This document shows positions 50,994 to 58,057 of a DNA stretch of 64,000 bases, piece by piece (the stretch's first letter is position 1; every line of letters starts with the position of its first letter). Source of the DNA: Swaminathania salitolerans. GTDB taxonomy: Bacteria; Pseudomonadota; Alphaproteobacteria; Acetobacterales; Acetobacteraceae. The translations under genes were made by a program, and so were the position numbers. The notes under the pieces are model-generated. The model worked only from the letters and a program-made list of their open reading frames with translations, did not search any database and had not been told where the DNA came from. Location: assembly GCF_025994315.1 (NCBI RefSeq), contig NZ_BAQE01000020.1. One strand, written 5' to 3'.

Positions 50994-52328
50994 ATGCGCG
51001 CGTCTTACCCGAATGTGAGGGACCCCGTTTCCGCTCCTAAATCCGCAGGGGATGCAGCGTATATCGCCTCGGCCGCCTTTGCCCTCTGGCGTGAAACCGC
51101 GCTGAATGCGCGCCTGCGTATCCTGCGCCGCTTCCTGCGCGGCTTTACCGGGGCGCTTCCGGAAATCCTGCATCTCATGCGCGACCGCCCGGCCAGCACC
51201 GTTCTCGTCGCGGAAATCCTTCCGCTTCTCTCTGCCTGCAGGTTTCTCCTGACGGACGCACGCAGGATTCTTTCGCCCGGGACGCTCTCCCTCCTGGGGC
51301 GTCCCTTATGGCTGGCAGGCGTTACGAGCCGGGTCGAGCGACGCCCGCTCGGTACGATCCTCATCCTCGCTCCGGGAAACTATCCGCTCATGCTTGCGGG
51401 GATACAGACCCTCCAGGCGATCGTTGCGGGCAATACGGTCATCCTCAAACCGGCCCCCGGACGCACAGCCCTGCTCAGCCTGTTCCTGACGCTTCTGCGC
51501 CGGGCCGGTCTTCCCGGCGGCGTTGTCACCCTTCTGCAGGAGGATGCGGGCGCCGATGCCTGTGCCCGGCGCCATGACCTCATCATCCTGACCGGTGGAC
51601 GCGAAACGGGTCGCAAGGTTGCGGCAGCCGCCGCTGCCACGCTGACACCCACAATCATGGAACTGTCGGGGGCCGACCCCGTGTTCGTTCTTCCCGATGC
51701 CGATCTTTCCCGTGTGGCCCGCGCACTCTGCTTCTCGGCGTTGCTGAACCGTGGGGAGACCTGCATCGCTCCGCGCCGCGTGTTCATCGACAAACACGCC
51801 GTACCGAGACTGGTGGAACAGTTGCGCTGCCTTCTGGGAGACCGGATCGAGGACGAAGGTCCCTTCCCGCCCGGCCTCGAATCGCTCCGCGCGCGTGTGG
51901 CACAAACAGGCGGGGATGTTCTGAGTCTGGGGCAGATCCATATCTTCTGTCTCGACGCGGCCCATGCGGATCTGGCGGATCTCGACCTCTTCGCCCCCTG
52001 GTTCGCAATCATCGGGGTCAGTTCCATGGATGAGGCGGTCGCCCTCGACGAAAGAGCGGAACACTGTCTGGGCGCCAGTATTTTCGGACCGGAAGAGGCC
52101 GCGAATGCTCTGGCCGGACGGATCCAGGCAGGCACCATCACGATCAACGACGTGATCGTTCCGAGCGCGGATCCCCGCCTCCCCTTCGGCGGTGCCAAAC
52201 AGAGCGGTTATGGCGTGACGCGCGGCATAGAGGGCCTCCGGGCCCTGACGCGACCGGTCTCGGTATCGGTCCGACGCCGTTTCGCGTTCCATCTCCTCCC
52301 TGCGGGCTTCCGCTCCGCCCGCGGTTAA
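50994..52328 (+). CDS. Aldehyde dehydrogenase of the carotenoid operon (diapocarotenal dehydrogenase-like)
   Basis: 444 residues from the ATG at 50994, eight bases after GGAG. NAD-dependent ALDH fold: LGTILILAPGNYPLMLAGIQ, TVILKPAPGR, general base Glu in IMELSGADPVFVLPDADLSR, catalytic Cys in LLNRGETCIAPRRVF, and the end ADPRLPFGGAKQSGYGVTRG. Homologues AldH in Staphylococcus and Ald in Methylomonas oxidise a C30 carotenoid aldehyde to the acid. The two CrtN/CrtP-like genes directly downstream point to that role; this is inference from context. Confidence 0.85.
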   Translation: MRASYPNVRDPVSAPKSAGDAAYIASAAFALWRETALNARLRILRRFLRGFTGALPEILHLMRDRPASTVLVAEILPLLSACRFLLTDARRILSPGTLSLLGRPLWLAGVTSRVERRPLGTILILAPGNYPLMLAGIQTLQAIVAGNTVILKPAPGRTALLSLFLTLLRRAGLPGGVVTLLQEDAGADACARRHDLIILTGGRETGRKVAAAAAATLTPTIMELSGADPVFVLPDADLSRVARALCFSALLNRGETCIAPRRVFIDKHAVPRLVEQLRCLLGDRIEDEGPFPPGLESLRARVAQTGGDVLSLGQIHIFCLDAAHADLADLDLFAPWFAIIGVSSMDEAVALDERAEHCLGASIFGPEEAANALAGRIQAGTITINDVIVPSADPRLPFGGAKQSGYGVTRGIEGLRALTRPVSVSVRRRFAFHLLPAGFRSARG

Positions 52329-52456
52329 AGCGCGACCGGGCGAAACCGTATGACCCGACCGCCGTTTTCATCTGGGTCTCTCACGCGTGCGCCCGCTCCG
52401 GATCGCGCGCTCATCGCTCAGCCTCGCCTCACCCGGTATCAAGAAAGTCACGCCTG

Positions 52457-54064
52457 ATGGCCGCAAGCGCCCAAATGGACCGTTCTTCAGAAAACCAGTC
52501 TCTCGCCTCACGCAGGATCGCGGTGATCGGTGCCGGGCCGGGGGGGCTTGCATCTGCAATGCTGCTTGCCCATGAGGGTGCCGAAGTCACCGTTTTCGAG
52601 AAGGAGGACCGTGTCGGCGGTCGGTCTTCCTGTTTCGAGTTCGAGGGATTCCGTTTCGATATCGGTCCGACCTTCTTTCTCTATCCCGAGATCATCCGGG
52701 AGATATTTGCCCGATGCGGCTTTTCCTTCGATGAGATGGTACGCCTGACCAGGCTCGAACATCTCTACGATCTCGTTTTCGAGAACGGTCCCCGTCTCGC
52801 CGTCACGACCGACCCGGAGCGTCTCGAAGCGGAGATCGCAAAGATCTCGCCACAGGACGCGAAACACGTCCGGCGCTTCCTCGACGACAACAGGGGCAAG
52901 TTCGATCGCTTCATCGCGCCGCTCCAGCGGCCCTTCAACTCGGCGCTGGATCTCGTGCGTCCGGACATGATCAGGGCCCTTCCGGTTCTCGCCCCGCTGC
53001 GTTCGATCGACAGCGATCTCGCCCGCTATTTCAAGGATCCCCGCACGCGTCTCGCCTTCTCCTTCCAGAGCAAATATCTGGGCATGTCGCCCTATCGCTG
53101 CCCGTCGCTCTTCACGATCCTGAGTTTCATGGAGCACGAATTCGGCATTTTTCACCCCCGAGGGGGCACCGAAGCCGTTATGGCTGCCATGAAACAGGCG
53201 GCGGAGGCACTGGGGGTGAAGTTCGCGCTCTCCACGCCGGTAGAGGAAATACGCACCGAGAACGGGCGCGCGACAGGGGTCAGGACCGGACAGGGGGAGA
53301 TCCGTGCCGACGCGGTCGTTGTCAATGGCGATTTCGCCCACACGATCCAGAGGCTTCTCCCCAACACGACCCGCAGGAAATGGCGCAACGAGCGCATTGC
53401 CGAAAAGAAATTCTCGTGCTCGACCTTCATGATGTATCTCGGCCTCAGGGGCGAGATGCCCGACCAGGCGCATCACACGATCTTTCTCTCCCGGGACTAC
53501 GAGCGGAACTTCGCTGAGATCGAGGAGGGGAAGGTCCTCTCCGACAAGGCCTCGCTCTATGTGCAGAATGCCGGCGTCACCGATCCCGGTCAGGCGCCCG
53601 AGGGATGTACGGCGCTCTATGTTCTCATGCCCGTCGGCAATCTTCACGAAAACGGTTTCGTCTGGGATGAGTCCGCGCGGCAGCGCGCGCGCCGGATCGT
53701 TCTGGCCCGCCTCAGGGATGCGGGTTTCGGCGATATCGAGGAGAGGATACTCGTCGAGAAAACCGTCACGCCGCAGGAATGGCAGGACGATCACGCCGTG
53801 CATCGCGGGGCGGTCTTCAACCTCGCCCACTCGCTGGGTCAGATGCTTCACAGGCGCCCGCACAACCGTTTCGACGATGTGAAAGGCGTTTACCTTGCCG
53901 GGGGAGGCACGCATCCGGGCAGCGGTCTTCCGGTAATCTTCGAGGGGGCCCGCATCAGCGCGGATCTCATGATCGGCGATCTGGGAAAGACGAGAGCGAT
54001 CGCGCCGGATCGGCGCATTGCATCTCCCCCTCTCGTCGCGGAATGCAGCAGAGGATCGGTCTGA
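52457..54064 (+). CDS. CrtN-type desaturase (squalene/phytoene desaturase family), first copy
   Basis: 535 residues. FAD-binding RIAVIGAGPGGLASAMLLAH and the following VGGRSSCFEFEGFRFDIGPT; C-terminal FAD motif GVYLAGGGTHPGSGLPVIFE, typical of the CrtI/CrtN family. It probably removes hydrogens from squalene or dehydrosqualene to give diapolycopene-type chromophores. Which copy is the desaturase and which the terminal oxidase cannot be fixed from motifs alone. The stop and the next start overlap by one base (TGATG). Confidence 0.88.
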   Translation: MAASAQMDRSSENQSLASRRIAVIGAGPGGLASAMLLAHEGAEVTVFEKEDRVGGRSSCFEFEGFRFDIGPTFFLYPEIIREIFARCGFSFDEMVRLTRLEHLYDLVFENGPRLAVTTDPERLEAEIAKISPQDAKHVRRFLDDNRGKFDRFIAPLQRPFNSALDLVRPDMIRALPVLAPLRSIDSDLARYFKDPRTRLAFSFQSKYLGMSPYRCPSLFTILSFMEHEFGIFHPRGGTEAVMAAMKQAAEALGVKFALSTPVEEIRTENGRATGVRTGQGEIRADAVVVNGDFAHTIQRLLPNTTRRKWRNERIAEKKFSCSTFMMYLGLRGEMPDQAHHTIFLSRDYERNFAEIEEGKVLSDKASLYVQNAGVTDPGQAPEGCTALYVLMPVGNLHENGFVWDESARQRARRIVLARLRDAGFGDIEERILVEKTVTPQEWQDDHAVHRGAVFNLAHSLGQMLHRRPHNRFDDVKGVYLAGGGTHPGSGLPVIFEGARISADLMIGDLGKTRAIAPDRRIASPPLVAECSRGSV

Positions 54065-55683
54065 TGAAGAAGCCAGGTTTCGCCAGCGCGCACGCGCCCG
54101 GTCCCCGCGCCTTTGGCGCCCAGGCTCCGGGCCGCGCCTCCGACGGTCCGGTTGTGGTCATCGGCGCAGGTCTTGGCGGTCTGGCCGCGGCCTGCACGCT
54201 CAGCGCGCGGGGGCATGACGTGGTCGTGTGCGAGGCCAATGACTGGACCGGAGGAAAAGCCGCCGAGTGGAAGGACCAGGGTTTTCGTTTCGACATGGGA
54301 CCGACGATCCTCACCCTCCCCTCGGTGCTGCGCAGGATCATGAACGAGGCCGGCCACACTCTCGAGGATCGCCTCGAAATGCATCGCCTCGACCCGCAAT
54401 GGCGGTGTTTCTTCGACGATGGCGACCGGCTCGATCTTCTCGAGAATATCGAGGCCATGGCGCGCTCTCTCGAGGATCGCCACCCCGGTGACGGAAAGGG
54501 ATATCGCGATCTCATCGCGATGAGCGAGACCCTGCATGACATTTCCAGACGGTTCGTGTTCTGGAAATCCGTCGGTGGCATCGGGGACACGCTCGATCTC
54601 GGGCAGTCGTTCCGCCCCGAGGTCATGCGCGACATCGCGGCCCTGCGCATGCACTCGACCCTGGGGCGCGAGATCAGGAAGCGCATCGCCAATCCAAAGG
54701 CCGTGCAGGTATTCGATCATTTCACCCAGTATGTCGGTTCGAACCCCCTGCAGGCGCCAGCCGTGCTGACGGGCATCGCTCATATGCAGGTCGATGAGGG
54801 CATCTGGTATCCTGTCGGAGGGACGCGCGCCGTGCCCCAAGCCTTGCGGGAAATTGCCGAAGAACAGGGAGTCACGTTCCGGACGGATAGCCGGGTCGTC
54901 AGGATTCTTCATGACCGCAGGCGCGTCCATGGCGTTGTTCTGGAGAATGGCGAGACGATCGGCGCCTCTGCTGTCGTTTCCAACGCCGACTCGGTGCGGA
55001 CGATGCGGGAGCTGATCGACCGGGATCGGGCACCCGCAGCATGGCGGCAGTTCCGGCGGCAATGGAAGAAGCGCGAACCGGCCTGTTCGGGGGTCGTGCT
55101 CTATCTCGGGCTGAACAAGGCCTATGACCATCTGGCCCACCATAATTTCGTCTTCTCTCGCGATCCCGAGGAAGAATTCGAAGCCATCTACCGCGAGGGA
55201 CGCCCGGCGCCGGACCCGACCTGCTATCTCGCAGCTCCCGCCCGGACGGAACCCGGGGTCGCCCCTCCCGGTGGGGAGGCGCTCTATGTTCTCGTCCACA
55301 CGCCCTATCTCCGCCCGGGGCAGAACTGGACGGAGATTTTTCCCGGTTACCGCGAGACGATCCTCAGAAAGCTCGAGCGGGCCGGTGGCATGCCGGATCT
55401 GCGGTCCCGCATCCAGTGCGAGCATCATCTCACACCGATGGACATCCACAGGCGCTACGCCCCGCAGGCGGGCGCCATTTACGGTCTCGCAAGTCACGGT
55501 CGGCTCGATGGCGGCTTCAAACCGGCGAACCGCTCCGCCGGACTGGGCGGCCTCTATTTCGCGGGCGGGAGCGCCCATCCGGGCCCGGGAATGCCCATGG
55601 CCCTGATGTCCGGGTGGATCGCGGCCGATTGCCTGGATGCGGATGTCAGGGGGAGAGAACCCGGGCTGGCCCGTGCCGGGTGA
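54064..55683 (+). CDS. CrtN/CrtP-type carotenoid desaturase/oxidase, second copy
   Basis: 539 residues from the ATG at 54064 that overlaps the previous stop; the longer open frame from 53779 is antiphase to the first copy. FAD-binding VVVIGAGLGGLAAACTLSAR, GGKAAEWKDQGFRFDMGPTI; C-terminal GGLYFAGGSAHPGPGMPMAL. The pair of homologous but divergent CrtN-like enzymes next to an ALDH matches C30 carotenoid pathways in which one desaturates and the other (CrtP/CrtNb) oxidises terminal methyls to aldehydes. Confidence 0.88.
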   Translation: MKKPGFASAHAPGPRAFGAQAPGRASDGPVVVIGAGLGGLAAACTLSARGHDVVVCEANDWTGGKAAEWKDQGFRFDMGPTILTLPSVLRRIMNEAGHTLEDRLEMHRLDPQWRCFFDDGDRLDLLENIEAMARSLEDRHPGDGKGYRDLIAMSETLHDISRRFVFWKSVGGIGDTLDLGQSFRPEVMRDIAALRMHSTLGREIRKRIANPKAVQVFDHFTQYVGSNPLQAPAVLTGIAHMQVDEGIWYPVGGTRAVPQALREIAEEQGVTFRTDSRVVRILHDRRRVHGVVLENGETIGASAVVSNADSVRTMRELIDRDRAPAAWRQFRRQWKKREPACSGVVLYLGLNKAYDHLAHHNFVFSRDPEEEFEAIYREGRPAPDPTCYLAAPARTEPGVAPPGGEALYVLVHTPYLRPGQNWTEIFPGYRETILRKLERAGGMPDLRSRIQCEHHLTPMDIHRRYAPQAGAIYGLASHGRLDGGFKPANRSAGLGGLYFAGGSAHPGPGMPMALMSGWIAADCLDADVRGREPGLARAG

Positions 55684-56464
55684 CCTCACGCGCGCGTACG
55701 GGCGTTCGCCGTTCCTCTCCGCGCGCGTGGCCCAGGCCCTCGCCTCGCGCGTGCGAAGCCGCTTTGCCTCCCTGCTCGTCGCCGGTGCCATTCCCCGGCC
55801 CGGGGCGGGTCAGGGGGTGCTACTCTACACGAACCATCCTTCCTGGTGGGATCCGGCCGTATTTGCGACGCTGCAAACGAAGCTGTTCAAGGACCGGCCC
55901 GGTTTCGGTCCCATCGAGGCCAGGGCACTTTCGACCTATCCCTTTCTGAACCGGGCGGGTTTCATCGGCCTCGACCCGAAAGAGCCGGCTTCGATAAGAC
56001 GCTTCCTGCAAGAGGCCCGGTCCATATTGAAGCGCGGCGGCGTTTTCTGGATCACGGCCCAGGGACGCTTCGCGGATGTGCGCGAGCGTCCTCTGGCGAT
56101 CCGCCCCGGCGTCGCCCATCTCGCGGCATCATGCAGGACTGCCCTGATCGTTCCGGTCGCACTGGAATATGTGAGCGGAGCCGGAAGCCGGTCGGAGATC
56201 GCCGTCCTGTTCGGCACGCCGCTCGAGGCAGGAGAAGGGCTCCGCCCCTCTTCCCTGACCGCCACGCTGGAAGCCGCTCTCGAGGAAACCATGGACTTGC
56301 TGGCGGAACGGGTGGTGGCCGGAGAGTTTTCCGGTTTCGAGGCCGTATTCGGTCGACGTGATGAACGCGATGACGGACCCGGGGGCGTTTATGCTCTCTT
56401 CCGTCGACTGATTACCGGTCTCACCAGCGTGGGAAGGCGCGGACATCGCAATGCGCAGACCTGA
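55637..56464 (+). CDS. PlsC-like acyltransferase of the carotenoid operon
   Basis: 275 residues; its start overlaps the end of the preceding gene by 47 bp. The H-x4-D catalytic motif is NHPSWWDPAVF at about residue 65. The second block GGVFWITAQGRFADVRERP replaces the usual FPEGTRS-type glycerol-phosphate-binding loop, so the acceptor is unlikely to be ordinary glycerol phosphate. In staphyloxanthin-like pathways an acyltransferase (CrtO) acylates the carotenoid sugar; this enzyme is of a different fold class from CrtO but could do the same job. Overlaps the glycosyltransferase start by 14 bp. Confidence 0.83.
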   Translation: MRMSGGENPGWPVPGDLTRAYGRSPFLSARVAQALASRVRSRFASLLVAGAIPRPGAGQGVLLYTNHPSWWDPAVFATLQTKLFKDRPGFGPIEARALSTYPFLNRAGFIGLDPKEPASIRRFLQEARSILKRGGVFWITAQGRFADVRERPLAIRPGVAHLAASCRTALIVPVALEYVSGAGSRSEIAVLFGTPLEAGEGLRPSSLTATLEAALEETMDLLAERVVAGEFSGFEAVFGRRDERDDGPGGVYALFRRLITGLTSVGRRGHRNAQT

Positions 56465-57566
56465 AACCGGCCCCGTTCAGCGCGGTCTCGAGCGCAGTGC
56501 CCTCGCTCTCGCAATTCTCCCCTGCATCGTCGCTCTCGCCAATCTTCGTGCACTCGGAAAGCTTCCCGCAAAGCCGGGCAATCACGCAGCACCCCGGGTC
56601 TCCGTCCTCATTCCCGCGAGAAACGAGGCGGGACAGATCGTTGACGTCCTGCGCAATGTGCTGGAGGACAGTGCGTGCGTCGCCGAGATCATCGTCCTCG
56701 ACGACCATTCGGATGACGGTACGGCTGCCCGCGCGCGCACGATCGCCGACCCCCGCCTCAGAATCGTCGCGGGCGCGGATCTGCCGGAAGGCTGGTGCGG
56801 AAAGACCCATGCCTGCGCCCAGCTTGCCGACCATGCGAACGGGTCGTTTTTCCTGTTTCTCGATGCCGATGTCCGCCTCGAACGCGGTGCGATCGCGCGC
56901 CTGACCGCCGGGGCGAACGCATCCGGAAAGCCGGACATGATCAGCGGCGTGCCGAGACAGATCACGAAAAGCATACTCGAATGGATGCTGCTGCCCTTCA
57001 TCGACCTGCTGATCCAGGGCTATCTTCCCCTGCCGTTCGACCGCGGGACGCAACCGGCCCTCGCTGCTGCCTGCGGTCAGCTCGTCTTCGTTCGCGCGGA
57101 TGCCTATCGTCGGGCGGGCGGCCATGCTGCGATAAGGAGCCGGTTGCATGACGGTCTGGCTCTGGCGCGCCATATGCGTCAGGCCGGGTTTCGCACAGCC
57201 ATCATCGATGCCTCCGACATCGCAACCTGCCGCATGTATCGCAATGCGCGCGAAGTCTATGCAGGCCTCATGAAGAACGCTGTGGAGGGGCTCGCCGGTC
57301 CGGTCTCCCTTCCGGTCTGGACCGTGATCCTTGGCGGCGGACATGTTCTGCCGTTCCTGTGCCGCTCATCCCGATCCATCCGTCTGGCGCGATTTGCGAG
57401 TCTGGGTGTCAGGCTTCTGATCGCGCTGCGTAGCCGGCAATCGCTGAAAGGGATAGTGTTCCATCCTCTCGGCGTAGCCCTGTTGCTCGTGATCCAGTAT
57501 CACGCCCGGCTGCGCCATATTCTCAAGCGCCCCGTATCCTGGAGAGGACGTCACTATGATACATGA
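56451..57566 (+). CDS. Family 2 glycosyltransferase, CrtQ-like
   Basis: 371 residues. N-terminal membrane anchor (SALALAILPCIVALANL), then GT-A domain: VSVLIPARNEAGQIVDVLRN, first Asp pair IIVLDDHSDDGT, the DxD-type LFLDADVRLERGA, and LHDGLALARHMRQAGF near the acceptor site. C-terminal hydrophobic segments are at about 290-360. The order and motifs resemble CrtQ, which attaches glucose to C30 carotenoid acids. Overlaps both neighbours, so translation of the operon is coupled. Confidence 0.86.
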   Translation: MRRPETGPVQRGLERSALALAILPCIVALANLRALGKLPAKPGNHAAPRVSVLIPARNEAGQIVDVLRNVLEDSACVAEIIVLDDHSDDGTAARARTIADPRLRIVAGADLPEGWCGKTHACAQLADHANGSFFLFLDADVRLERGAIARLTAGANASGKPDMISGVPRQITKSILEWMLLPFIDLLIQGYLPLPFDRGTQPALAAACGQLVFVRADAYRRAGGHAAIRSRLHDGLALARHMRQAGFRTAIIDASDIATCRMYRNAREVYAGLMKNAVEGLAGPVSLPVWTVILGGGHVLPFLCRSSRSIRLARFASLGVRLLIALRSRQSLKGIVFHPLGVALLLVIQYHARLRHILKRPVSWRGRHYDT

Positions 57567-57999
57567 CAGATCCCGTCTTGCCGGACTCCTTGCTTTCGCG
57601 GCAACGTCGCTTTTCTGTCTCGGCGCTCCGGCACGGGGAGCGAGCCTTACGACCACAATCGAGAACGTGCCCGATGCGAAAGGCACGATCCGTATCGCCC
57701 TGTGCCGCAAGGACGAATTCCTGAAACGGAGCTGCGACTACAGGACGGAACTGCCTGCCACCCCCCCGAAGACGGTTGCGACCTTTCCGGACGTGAAGCC
57801 GGGGATCTATGCGGTTCAGGTCTTCCAGGATCGGAACGGAAACGGGAAGCTCGACCGGTCCTTCATCGGTATGCCGACCGAGCCGGTCGGCTTCTCCCGC
57901 AATCCGGTACTGAGATTCGGTCCTCCGGATTTCGCGCAATGCGCGATGCAGGTTACTCCTGCCGGTGGTGCCATCAGCCTGCGCCTGATCACACGCTGA
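57556..57999 (+). CDS. DUF2141 secreted protein
   Basis: 147 residues with a signal peptide (RLAGLLAFAATSLFCLGAPA, cut near ARG-ASL). The mature part is a DUF2141 beta-sandwich with GTIRIALCRKDEF, GIYAVQVFQDRNGNGKLDRS and GMPTEPVGFSRNP. Function unknown; members are often found beside carotenoid or lipid genes. It overlaps the glycosyltransferase by 11 bp, so it belongs to the operon. Confidence 0.87.
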   Translation: MIHDRSRLAGLLAFAATSLFCLGAPARGASLTTTIENVPDAKGTIRIALCRKDEFLKRSCDYRTELPATPPKTVATFPDVKPGIYAVQVFQDRNGNGKLDRSFIGMPTEPVGFSRNPVLRFGPPDFAQCAMQVTPAGGAISLRLITR

Positions 58000-58057
58000 G
58001 GCTGCCTGTCCTGTCCGCGTGCCGTCACGGCACGCAGGCAGGCTCTGGAAACCGGGC

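Noticed and set aside
53890..55791. Minus-strand frame of 633 residues, and another of 468 residues at 52508-53914
   Set aside because: Both are antisense to the CrtN/CrtP-like genes and show no recognisable protein features.
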